Source of the DNA: Sipunculus nudus
Taxonomy: Eukaryota; Annelida; Sipuncula; Golfingiida; Sipunculidae
Direction: 5' to 3'
Assembly (NCBI GenBank): GCA_026874595.1
Contig: CM049317.1
Location: 53,091,618 to 53,155,617, forward strand
DNA length: 64,000 nucleotides
In this document: one piece after another, positions 42,501 to 56,030 of the stretch
Layout of the letters: every line of letters begins with the position of its first letter
Position numbering within the stretch: the first letter of the stretch is position 1
Made by a program: the position numbers and the translations under genes
Notes under the pieces: generated by a model
Database searches by the model: none
What the model was told of the DNA's origin: nothing
The model's input: only the letters and a program-made list of their open reading frames with translations

Positions 42501-45500
42501 AAACCTGTTTAATAGACAAACAATTTTTTTTCACATATCGTGGAGGAATTTGGTCATAGCGACCTCATTCTGGATGTCCAAGGAGACTTTACAATGACAT
42601 CCCTTTACTATAAAAAAAAGACATTTCTAGGTCCAACAGATAAGGGTTGAGCCCTGTCTGACTGTATGGGTAATCAAAATTAGGTTTCCCCTCGTAGCTC
42701 GCAGAATGTGTTTCTTCATGACTTGTTCTCAGGCATCGAAGGCGATATATGCATTATAACTATTAGAAATTTAAGTTAGAAGGTTCTAGGTCAAATCATT
42801 ACAATTTTCCTAATAGCTTAAAGACTAATTTTAAGATACAAAGATTTGAGACTGGCCGAGGACCTCCCTGTATATAACATTAGAAGGATCTAGATATAAG
42901 TAAAAGTGTGTGCCATGGCTGACTATTTTGGTGCTAACCAGCCCAATTTTGGTCCGTTGCGCGGAGAAAATAGATCACCATTAATAAATGTCAGGCTCCC
43001 GAGGAGATTTCTCCAGCCATTATATTGGAAAAATTTTAGGGCTTTTGTTCGTACCCTGCCTGATTGTCTGGGGCTTGAAAAGCATGTTCTTGGCCCTTAG
43101 CTTGCAGAATAAAGGTCACCATAATCTAATTTCAGGTTTCCAAGTCGATTTTTGAAAGACCGCCTTGGATATTATGTTACAAGTTTCTAGGGCTTACGAA
43201 TACAATGTGTTCCCTGACTTACTGCTCCAAATCATATTTTTGCCAGTATCTCGTAGAATATACGTCACCATGACCTAATTTTAGATTTCCGATTTAGATG
43301 GTCCTAAACCTAACGGATACAATTTGTGCCCTCTCTGGTATACATAGAGCTCAAGTCATGTCTTTCTGATATCTTGCAGAATATATGTCAGTCACGTGAT
43401 TTCATGATTCCAAGAACATTTGACAAGGACATCCCTAAATCATACGTTTGAAGATTTTATGCCTAATGGATACAATTTGTGCCTTGTCTGACTGTCTAGG
43501 TGCTAAAAATCTTACATTTACGATTTGTTCCCTATTTAAGGACTGACGGCCAGACGGACGACGAGGGATCGCTATAGCTCAGATGGCTTAAAGTGAAGCT
43601 GAGCTAAAAATGAACATTCGGCTATTAATGTTTTCCTTTTCATGCCTTGACGTAGCGTTATTCTTGAAGCATTATGTTTGGACCCTTTTTTATAAATTCT
43701 TTTATTTATATAATTTATTGTGAGATTGAATTGAAAGAACAGAGGATGGAACCGGTTTTGTTGTACCTGTATTGTCAACTCGCAATTTCCATATCAGGGA
43801 GAGAATATTTAGTGTAGACGGTAGAAGATTAATCTATTGAATAAATATAAAACGCAGTTAGGCATTTTTTGGCCGTTTGTTAGAGTTAAGCCGTGTGTCA
43901 TCGACAATGACGAATTAATTAATTTTACTGTACACTAGAAATCTGCTTTCCAAGGAACGCAAGCCTCCGCCAGGTTCATTCGTGCATCAGTGACTACACA
44001 TCTGCGAATTTTCCTTAATCACCTTCACGAATCCTAATAATCATGTCTCGGATGCACACCAAAATCTAATCGTTTCTTCACTGGCCAATTTCCGAAATGC
44101 CCCAATAAAATTCATTAGATTCCGTTCATGATTGCATGAGTTATGTATTGAACATACACACACAAACACATTGACACGACAGGGATAAAGGCCTACCCCC
44201 CTGGCGGAGGCAATCAATAAATGAGTAGACCCTCTGTTGATTAAACCGTATCGTGGATGACGAAGTAAAAATATATTTAATCCTTTTCTCAATAATATAC
44301 CCTTATAACAAGCTTGATTTGTGGTGCAAAACGATAATTGACATCAATCTACTTCTCGTTTTTATATTCATTGTCAGGATTGAGGCGTCAGAGAAGAACA
44401 GCGGGGTCAAAAGGTCATCCCAGAAGCTCTGTCTGGAGGAGACATCGTCCTGCACAAACTAATAAACTTGTCAAACCTGTGACACTTACCAAACCTGGAA
44501 GACCAAGCAAGCCTACGGGGCCAGGAAAACCTGCCAATGCCATCAAACATATAAAGCCTACAAAATCTGCCAGGCCAAGCAAAACTATAAAATCTAGCAA
44601 TCATGCACGGTTCAGCAGAGCCATCAAAGCCAAACCAGCAAAACCGAAACAGAACGAGAATGTTGCTAAAACACCATGTCAGGTGGTCTATGATATCCTG
44701 CGCGAGGGCTCTTTTTACGCGAGCCCTGTGGGGAACAGGATTGTGAATTTTATGCCAGGATATAAGTTTCAGACGTCCATTAAAAATTCAAAGCTCACCA
44801 ACAGAGCGGACCCTATATACGTTCGGAGTAAGTACATTTTCTTTTGAGTTTCATTTTCCATAACCAACGTTTTTTTAGGGGCGAATCCAGGATTTTTGGT
44901 AGGGAGGGTTTTGATGTTACACCGACGGACTTAAATGCTCTTCAGGAGGTATATAGCTCCAAGGAGTTTTGGTTGATAAGCCTTATAATTTGGAAAGAAC
45001 ACTCAATGATGATAATTTTTGAGGGAAGGGTGTAAAAGCCTTTACGCCCCCCCCCCCTTCCAACCCTCCCCCCCCCCCCACACACACACATACACACCCG
45101 CCGAGAATTCGCCCTGTAAACTGACCTGTCTATTGATAAGACGCATGTATGCTTATCACTTCATTTTCAGTTGGCATGTATATAACCTTTGTAGAGTGAT
45201 TCACTCAGACGTTTCACTCAGATACAAGAGTCAGACTGCATGGCGTCAAATTAGAATAATTATTCAGGCAAAGTAATATGGCTGTCCCACTTAGGCGACT
45301 CTACAGGCGACCAGGCTGGCGCCTCCTGGTCGCCGAAAAACAGGCGTCTGGACCTCCGCTACGACAATAGTCTACGACAAGCTACAACAGGTTGACGACT
45401 GTCTGACGACAAGCTACGTCAAGCTGCCGACAACCGGCGACACAATCGCCGCGACAAAGGACAATCACCTACGACAACCTACGACCACATCTGCGACAAC

Positions 45501-48500
45501 TTACGACTATACTGGCGACAACCTACGACATTAGAATTCATGCTACGTCAACATACGACAAGCTTCGACCAGTCTCTATCCTGTGCTATGTGAGGCACCG
45601 GAGACAAGGATGGGCCATGTTTCAAGTACACTAGCCCACGACAGAACGTACGACAACCAGCGTCACCTGGCGATAGCATGCGATAGGACCTACGACAACC
45701 CACGTCACCATGAGGCGAACCTGGTCGCCAGTAGTCGTCTGTAGGGTCGCCTAAGTCGGACAACCCCATTATATTGCACATAATAGATAATATATTCAGT
45801 TTGAATTCTTTTTATTTTTCTTCAGCTTCAGAAAACATAATTACGGAAGAAGCCGAGCAGATCACGTGTTTCTCAGACACCATAATACGGCTCGTGGTCA
45901 AATACAAAGAGTGAGTATACTATTACGTATATTATTTTAGTGTCAGTTAATCGATTATATCGATGACTGGTCGTTTTCTTTCATAATTGATTAAATCGTT
46001 TGTAGTTTTGCATAATCGATCAAACACGATTACGTAGGCACATCCAAAGAAGTCATATTATCCCGATAAAATATTCTTATTCTATTAGAGATTTAAGAAA
46101 GGGGCACAACACAGCGAACAACATTTAAAACTGAACTTTATGCAACGCATTAGTGTCAACAACCCGGCCAACGAATTAGTGTCAACAACCCGGCCACTAC
46201 TTTGCCCTTTTCTGGATGATGTACAATTTCGATTTAATTTACTCGTTTAACATTTTATGTATAATTTTAAACAGCATAATATAGATAATATAGATGAAAA
46301 AGAGCGAAATATAGATTGTGTATCAAATAATCGACTAATAATCGATCATCAGTCTTTTTCTATATTTCAATCATCGAATATGATTTTACAATCGATTCCT
46401 ACCACTGTTGTATATCTACTATGGTTACAAATTCGCGATATTCGCGAAGGAGGAATTGTCTCGAAAATAAAACCGTCATGAATAAGACGCCACTCATGCA
46501 CAGGTGAACAATATTTTTATTCTATAGCTTTAATGGCATCTCACGTATAATGTGCCGGTATGATTATTACTAGCACACTTTTAATGTTATCCGTAATTAA
46601 AAAAATAATATTATAAATAATACTTATAATTATGTATATCTGCTTCCATTACATAAAGCAATGATGGCTTAGCTCCGCATGCAGTTGATAAGATCTTGCT
46701 TGCATATTAGGTAACTGATATAATAATTGTTATGTACATCGATTAATTTGTCTAGGTTACTGTATGGAACATCGCGAAAATGAAAGCCTCAGGAACCACT
46801 GAAGACTTAAAAATAGCGAATATTTAACCTCGCGAATATGAAGCCCACCACATTTTATATGGTCTTCAACATTTCGCAATGCAAAACGTCCTCGTCTTTA
46901 CTATTACTTTATTTAATGCTTTAACGCCAGTAATATCCTGATACTTTTCCGGTTGTTTATATAAATCTGTAGTTTCAGTGTAATTCTAAGCAGATTTAGT
47001 ACTATATTTCTCATGAATAGGATAAGCAAACCAACCAGTGTATAATCTCATTACCAACCAGCTCTTAACCATCAGATCATTTCATTTTGAATCTTATACT
47101 GAAACAACCATGATAAATCATTTCTTAACTGGGTCTGCCAAGTTTGGTTACATTACCAACGCCTGTCTTCAAATTTCACCTCTACGTTTCTTACTGGAGT
47201 ACGTCAATATGTTATATACCACTATTTCATGATAACCCTTATAGAAAGGAACTTGGACAAAGCGATACGATATTCGGTTTCCTATATTCTTTCTCAAATA
47301 CATAGCTTTTATGAGGTATGCTCATTTAACTGGGCGGCTGAGAACATATATTTGTATTTTTTTTTCATCTATTTGTTACGTTGTAAAACATACGAAGTTA
47401 CTCTCCACACAGGGATTCAGTTGGTTTATGCAAGGATAAACCTCTGCCAGCGGTTTTTCCTCTATGCACGTTTTTACGCCGAAAAATATAGATTTAGGAA
47501 TAGTAAATTGCACTATTTAAGTAAATAGATCAAATGCAGGGTATGTACTGACAACATTCATCACAAATATAACCAAGATAAAGTTTTTGATCTTTCAATA
47601 TATTTCATATTTTGACGAAGCGTTCGCGACCACCAGAGATCACGAGTCATTTGTTGTGAGATCGTCTTACGATTGTTCGAGATGTTCCGTGATTGAAGGT
47701 CGTGACTAGTCGTAACGGTCGTATCCCCTCTTGTGACTGGACCTTAAACTCACACACAAATTTGGTTCTACTGAGTGCAAATTTACTTGCTTATTTTCAG
47801 GGTCAGGGTTTCGGTTGTTAGCAGTGTACATGTATATAATTTACTGTTGACGTCAGCATGATTCATGTTCACATGGGAACATTATTATCTGCATCTTATA
47901 TAAATTTACTTTTTTTTTTGTAGAATGACATCTTGTATGACATTACAGATAATAAGCAAAGATGTGATAGAAGTCGAGAACATTAAGAATGGTGAGTAAT
48001 TGAAGTTGCCCGGTCATATGTAGACCAGCAGGGCACACATTCAACAATAATACGTCCTCGTCGCTGTTTAAAAGATTTTTTTTAAACATACGCCAAGGAA
48101 TTTTGTTTGTTCATGTATATTATCACTATAAGCCACAATAAATGAAGTTTATTTTGTTAGGTCTGTCAAGCCGGTTATAGTTTTACTTCTGTCTGCGTGT
48201 GAATAACATGTATATTAGATTACATAGGCTTACATTATATTTCACAAAACTTGGGAATGGGACATAAATGGTACATAGGCTAGGAAAGATTCCGTTTTTT
48301 ATTATGTCGGAACATAGATAATATATAACGGATTCAGCAAGATTGTTATGGTGTGTTGAGAACTGAATCGCACTGACAGACGATGATTACTGCCATCTGT
48401 CAGCGACTGCCACCTGTTAACTGAGTATGACACTAAAGTAAGAGTATGGACGCAGGAGAGATCCTCCCTTCCAATCATTGCCTCCGCAAGGAAGGTATCC

Positions 48501-51500
48501 GTTCACCCCCGTTCGTTTCTTTGTTTCTTTTTCATGAAATATTCAGAACACTTCGGGAATGGGCTAATGGTGAAGCGATTAGATTTTGTTGTGGGTCCAG
48601 CTCATGATTCGGATACATGGTGGGCTTCCAGGAATATTAACAAGTGTGCAGTCACATATGCACGATTGAACACTTGTAAGGGAAGTTGTGCACCAATTGA
48701 CATGGAAATTTGAGTCAATATGTAAATGAAAACATGAGTTGCGGTGTAATCCACATTCAGGACCGCCCACATGGTGGAGGCTTGCATTCCCGAGAATGCA
48801 TATTTCAAGTTATATTGTTCATTCTAGATATTTATTTTCTCTGTACAGGTCATCATACCGCCAAAACACAGCTGTGCTCCCGACAGATATCCGATCTATG
48901 GGCACCTCGTTACTTCGACTTTGTGCTCTCAAGTTAGTATTGGTTTCGAAATTTATCACAGTTTTTGTCCTCATTCACATAAATACATGAATACTCATTA
49001 CCTATAAAATCGCCTGTGTGGAAAACTAATTTAAAAGAAATCAGTATTTATGCTTATTATACCTATAAGGCAAGTGCAGGAAACATTAAACTCGAAAGTT
49101 CGCAGAAGCAAATAGTAAGTTTAATATGAAAACCTTGTAACTGTTTATAAATTCCTTTTATTTAATTATTCCTTAACAACATTATCGACCTAACCAATTC
49201 TCAGTAAACAAATTTGTAATTATATAATGATTTTATTTCACGAAAAAGTGAAATTGATTAGTTGATATTGATAATCGCAATGAATTTGATATATAATGTA
49301 TTACTTACTGTGTTTGCAGGGTATTAAGTATCATTGAGGGCATATTGTATGAATATAAAATACTGTGATAGAATTGTGATTATATTATCTTCGCAATATC
49401 ATGAAATTATATAATAACATGATTTTGATTATATAATGCTTTGCATTACTTCGGGGTTATATGATCAAGAGTGATTATAATATATTGATTAATTATGTTA
49501 TAATTTACAGAAGAGGTAGTGAACCGGATGCTATTCAGAGATGAGAAATGCCACCCTTCAAGCCAAACAGAGACTGCCCTGCTACGGTCAAGGAAGTTCC
49601 ACATTACGGCTATGACATTTCCAGCGTGTGTCAGAACGTGTATTTACCTCGGATACTACTACTTTGGAATGTTAAGTGGGTAAGAAAAAACACCGACATA
49701 CATTTAGGCCCAAAGAAAAGGTATGGTTCTCAGGCACTTTTTTTCAGAAATCAGTGAGGGCGGGCGGGTTTTTTATTGCCTTTTTGTATGTTTCGATAAA
49801 AAGTCATCTGATCTGGGAAAAGCATGATAATAACATGTTTTTTTAACAGGTAAAAGAACTACAAAACAAAGGAAAACTTATCAAAATTGTATTATTTTAT
49901 CTTCTTGAAAGATGAAAATCAAAATATAAATTTTTGATGCGGGGGGGGGGGGGCGTTAAAATTGCCGCGGGCGGTGCCTAAGAAGCATACCTTTTATTTG
50001 TTTTTTGCCTTATATGGACATATTATTTTGATTAAATTTAGCGCCTTAAGGAAGGCGTAAGCGTACGTGTCCATTCGGACGAACGTTTCTCGGTGTCGCA
50101 GCGTCCAATCGGATGCTCGGATTTCTGGTTAAAGGACCGAGAGGATCAAATCTGGCTCTTGTGTCAGTCATTTGGTCATTACCGACTATCACAAAAAAAC
50201 CATTGGTTAAAATACTTCGCTGACAACTGACCCTTATATTTCACTGAAGCGGTATGATCATATAATGACACGTTACAATACTATCTGATAATGACGTTAA
50301 ATAATAAGAAAAAAAAGTTTAAAGTTTCACATCTGACACGGAAAAGTGATATAGAAATAGGGTTGTGTGACAGCTAAGGGTAGCTGAAAATCTTTAACGT
50401 TACAGGCAACATGAATTGCTATATATATTACTATATCTATTAGAGGATTGGTAAGGTATCAAATAAACATAATAGTACATGTTTGGCTCTGGGGTTGTTT
50501 TCTCTGAGACAGCAAGATAATGTAGTCTGCGGTATATTGCTCAATTTGCAGTGGTCACCGTTTTCAATTTTTTTTTTACATTTATTGAGTGGTTCAATTA
50601 GCATTTAATGATTATATTACAATTCATTTTAATGACACCACGAATTTGGTTCGAACGTTAATCCATTGTAAAACCTATCGCAACAGATTTGTACAATAGG
50701 TCCAGGGGTATCAGCGCAAATGACACGGGTACCACAGGTCGTGTATCGGGTCCAAAATCTAATTCATGCGCGATGTTTCAGTCAGTGGGGACATGTATTA
50801 CATTTTTGGGCCATGTCAGTCAGGGAATCTCACGCGCTGTGCTTATGTTGACGCCTGTAATAGCGCCCGGTTCACTGTTTAAGCACTCGTGTACAGCGTA
50901 AGCAAAACGAAAAGTTGGCAGGTACCAATTAAGACGCTATTTTTCTTTTTAATTCAACATGCTTTATAAGTGATTAGACCTCCTTGAAATTAGCTATAAA
51001 AGGTAATTAATACTTGGAAAAAGTGGTTTATATTATACAGTAAAACCTGTGTAATCGAACCCGTGGGGCTGACCAAAAGTGGTCTTAATTCATAGGTTGA
51101 TTAGACCGGTCAATTATAATCAACTTAATGCCTTCGATTCCGTGTAAGGTGGTATTATTAGGTCTTATTAGACAGGTGGACTTTCAAACAGGTGACACTG
51201 CAAAATCTTATTTTTTTTCAGGACCTGCATCTGTTTCCATAATGAAACAGAGACTTTCTGGACCGGAGAAAAGGTTGCCATGCCAAACAAGTGGAAGTGT
51301 TCTTTTCCACCTTGTAAAAGCGATTTTGTGCCCGGCTACCCATTCGTGTGCGGAGGAAAACGTAACATCCTCTCTTACCGCAGTAAGTAGCCGAAGGTTG
51401 AATAAAATCTAATACATTCGTATTGATTTCATGGTTTGTATTTCAGATAAATGGTCAAAGTTTCGGTTCCCAGTTATCAATTACTGATAAACGTCGTTTC

Positions 51501-54500
51501 GGATAAATTGTGTTCGTATAAACGACGTTCTACTATATATGTCATTCTGTCATCCTGCTTGACTCGTGTACGTGCATCAGTAGGAAAACGAACACTCGAC
51601 CTTTTGCCAGGAGTCCGTGTTTAACAGAGCGTTATTTTTAAAAGGACATGGCTAGGACCAGTAATTGACAGGGTATATTTCAATGGGCAGTTTAACCCGT
51701 ATTTGTGCATTCGAAAATGGAAAACGTGCTCTTGTAGTTCTGCAGCCCTCTCCCGACATAATGACACCTGCTCAAATCTCCCAACAACTCCTCCATCCCA
51801 CCTCATCTTTTTGAAATATATGCTTTCATTATACGAAAAACCCCTTTTCCTTAATTTTCAGTAGCGTATAATTAATAAATCTAAAGTTATTTGATGTTTT
51901 ACCATAAAAACAGGTGGACAAAAGTAACTGTATCCCGAACCTCTGAAAAGTGAGAGGGACATGTACCCCGCCCCCCTTGAATAAAATGCCAATATGCCGA
52001 GAGTATTTTCGATATTAATATGAACCTGTTGACCAGACATCATGCATTCCAGATCGACTCTTGAATTGATACTAACAATGTCTTTAGATATACATGTTTA
52101 TCCGATTAAATACATGGGTAACTATGATTTCATCTATGGCGACAACCATATTCATATTTAAACAAACGTCTTATATATGAATCTCCAGTTTTGGGCAGGT
52201 CAAGGTCGAGGAACCATCCACATGCGGTAGATAAACAGTATTTAGGCTGCTGGGCGGACGAATATGACGTCAGGCACACTCCAATATGGACGGCCAGGGA
52301 AAGACTTCCACTGGAATCCTGTCTTGATTTTTGCTCCAATATGGGCACTTTGTACGCCGCAGTTTCCTCAAGGTATTGAAATATTGAACCTATTCCCACA
52401 TAGCCTGTGCCATTTGCATAGTTTGCGGAGATTTTCTTTTCCGGTCCTGTAACTCATTATGGACTTTCCTGTGTACATTTTATTTACCGATTATTTGAAT
52501 AGCTCGTTTAAATAAATATCAGCTGACCAAAGCAGTATTTAATTAAACGGGATAGACTGTACAAATCCAGGGTAAGGAACAATTATAAAGGACGATGTTG
52601 TGTTTTATTCTCAATATGCTGGCGCTTGATATATTCCAACAATGCAACACCTAAGATTAAAAAAAAATATATAATGGAGGTGCAAAGAGACATAACTTAA
52701 TATGTTAAAGGTCATTTATTCCTTTTATTGGTTTTATTATTTTTTTAATCTTATGAAAGACAGTTCAAGGTTCCCTTTAACCGGGTCTAAATTGTTCAGT
52801 GATCTTTCATTTCGGGACCAGGGATAGACTGGCCCAGTCGATGCAATAGCTAAGACTTAATTCCGCCCACCAACAGAGCCATCAAACTTGCTCAGAACAG
52901 GTACTGCCACCTCTCGGCAAATTATATAACTAAATAACGGTTCTCTGAACATCCTTTCTCATCACTTTACGGTCACTAGTGTACCGGGCTTATTACCGGG
53001 GTTGGGGAGATTTATTAACTGAGATGTGGAATGCTGGCTCATTTTTTTATTCTAAAAGTTAACAGAAAATATAGGTTTTCAGTTGGAAACTGTCTCAATA
53101 AGATATGTAAAAATATTTTTTACATTTATTTTGTGGGGCTGTCCTCGTGGTAAGAAATTCATACCCCGGTATGTTTACCTTGAAGACCTGGTCAGTGATG
53201 ATGTTTACATTGCGAACCGGAAGGAGACGTGGGGGCATTTAGGTTTTCGACGATATTTGACTGGATTCTGTTGTTGGACGTATAAAGATTAGGTTGATGT
53301 GAGGGACACATTCCAGATTGGTACTACTATAGAAGCGGGCTTCAGCCCAACAACCATAAGATACTGCTGCTTGCATCTTATTTTGCCACTTATTTTTATC
53401 TGCCACTTACACTCTCCTGCATTATATAAATCTTAACATCATAACGTCCGTCCGTATACACTAATAACCTCGTCGAGACAGTGCGTGAGTAATCCTACAT
53501 TCGCTCCGAAGCCCGCGTTCTATAGTGGCTCCGAAAGATTTACTAAATGTACGTTGCAAGGAAACTGTTCCTGAAGAAAGAAACAGAAATATGCATACTT
53601 CGTAAGTAGCAGAAGCGGACCCAACGGGACTCCATGCAGAGGGTCCGTATCCCATTTTCAGCCACCGCAAACATTTTTTTATCGTATCAGACAAACTTTG
53701 AGGCCTGAAACCCCCGACACCACTCCACCCCACCCCACCCCACGTCTGTTCCTGAAATTGGGACCTTGACTTAGGTTTTGTCATACATCCTACTGGGTTG
53801 AACTCTCCATTTCATAAAGCGAGAAACATGTTTTTTTTCTCTTTTACTGACCACGCACGTGGGTGAGAGCCTCGTGTAAATGTAAGGCCCGACAGTCTCA
53901 GATCCCTCACTGAAAGCAAGCGTTATTCATATGAACAATAGTAGTGTTTGAGGTTGAGTGTCCACGTTGCACGCATTCCGGTCATTGCCGAGGGCAGTTC
54001 GACTGTGCTCGGTCTAACCTCCGTGCAAGTCAGTAAAAACGGAAAAAATCACTCAAAATTACATATACATTAAAAATTATTTATTCTCATATCGCCTGTG
54101 TCACTGCAGGGATAATAACTTTTAAAATGGTGTATGGCACAGTATTGTACACAACGCGGTTTTAGGGAACATTGCGAACAGACGTGAACCGAATTCCTTA
54201 TATAAGTATTAGATAGATAAGAGCTGGCACTGAGTTACGTCTATTAGTACATGGAATCACGTTTTATGTTACGCATTTAAGTAGCAAACGTAAATACTTA
54301 AGCTCAGGAAGGGCTAGACCAGGGAGTGCAGTCTGACACATTTTAAAATTTCCATTTGCAGAGATATATTACGGTTCAAGTTATGGCTGGATACCAAACG
54401 GAATCTATCATTGCTTGTTGGCATGAGGATATAGATGAAATATCAAATATTAAATGAATGATTGATGAATGATTCTTAAATAATGAGTATACATATTTCA

Positions 54501-55978
54501 CCAGCACCTAATGTGCCTTTAAGTATCTTGATATATGCCTTCACACTCTTTGTTTTAATGTTTTACGGCGGGTACATATTAATAATAATAATAACAAAAA
54601 TAACAACAAAAATAATAATAATAATAATGAATATTTTAGTTTGTTTTCATACTGAAAAATCTTAGAGGTTTCAATAATCTCAGCTTTTCAGGTAATCGCA
54701 CTGGTTTTTGTCAGAGCCATCGATAATCATACCAGTCCTCTTGCATTGAGCTACATATTGATATGTCTTATTTATGTTATATTGTTTATGTATAGGAAGA
54801 TATGTACCTGTGCTAACCACTACGGGAGGCTGGGACCTGGTGAGGGAGAGGTAAAATGTTCAAGTAAGAGAATCAAGAGCAGGTCGTGGCGGTGTGGGAG
54901 CGCTGTGATACCTTACTATCACAGTGTGTATATTGTTACTCGCTACCCGCCGGGTAAGTGCTAAGTCACACAATGTATGTCGTATCCTCAAATGTATTCT
55001 TTTCATTTAATGCGTGCAATGCCGCAGTTCACTGCTAAGACATCTGTCGTCTGTTGCGTGGGCGTCTGTTATTTGCTTGGATGTCCAATTTGTGTTGAAA
55101 AAACGACCATAATTCTGATCTATGGCGCCACTTGTATTTTCTTTTTTCAGACAGGTTGTTGCCGTTCGTCATTAATTGATCATATATTTTCTCATATAAT
55201 TGTAAGGAATCAGATACCTATATTTTTAATTTTCTGAGGAATTATGCGATCTGCACAGCAGTATGAGATCACAGATTACTACTAATACTATTATACTACA
55301 TCTACTACTACCACTACTATGACTACTACTACTAATACGATTGATGCTGTTACTAGTTAATACAAGTATCCGGTTAACACAGCTCATTTAAGTTCTGAGT
55401 AAATTTAATTAACATCATTTACAGTATTAAGTAAACATGTTATCATGTTTTCAGAGGCCATGAAGGAGACCATTCCTAAAGACTTTCGTGGATTTTGGTA
55501 CACGCACACTTCCCCTCGTCGTCAGCTTATTATCTATGAGAACAACATCTTCATGCGGACCATACCAGATGTTTCAAGTATAGTATCATTTAACCTTATA
55601 CCCTTGATGTATTATATGAAATAAAGAACATTCAGTTTCGTTTCCCTAAAATATAATTAATATCACATCAAATTTGTTTTTCATGTTCATTTTGTTCATT
55701 GGTTCATGTTGAAATGTTCATGGTTGCGGCTAATACGTCCATCAGTGCTTAACATTTGTAAAAGAAGTCGTAGGCAGGTAACTTTCTGACTGAATTTATT
55801 TGAACAGAGAATTCACAAATACAGCAGCACTCACGTGATCAGTTTTTTTGACAGTATATGTAAATGCACTCTGGTTCTTCTTGTACCCTCCTGTACAGTA
55901 CTTGCTTTCTGTTGTAATATTTCCGTTTATAAATGAGGTACTCTATAACACGGACACTATAACTACTATATATGTATA

Positions 55979-56030
<52 letters not shown>

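Noticed and set aside
42077-42502. 141-codon minus-strand frame
   Set aside because: Antisense of exon 17, whose plus-strand frame is a canonical WSC half with good splice sites.
37827-43610. A single 5.8 kb transposon spanning both termini
   Set aside because: Exon 17 lies between the termini, so two separate, oppositely oriented elements explain the data better.
47229-47528. 99-codon frame in intron 19
   Set aside because: AT-rich, no splice sites fitting the gene's phase pattern, no homology to the modules.
52189-52210. Alternative acceptor TTTTGGGCAG for exon 24
   Set aside because: Using it puts a TAG in frame; the upstream TCTCCAG keeps the frame and the family's phase.
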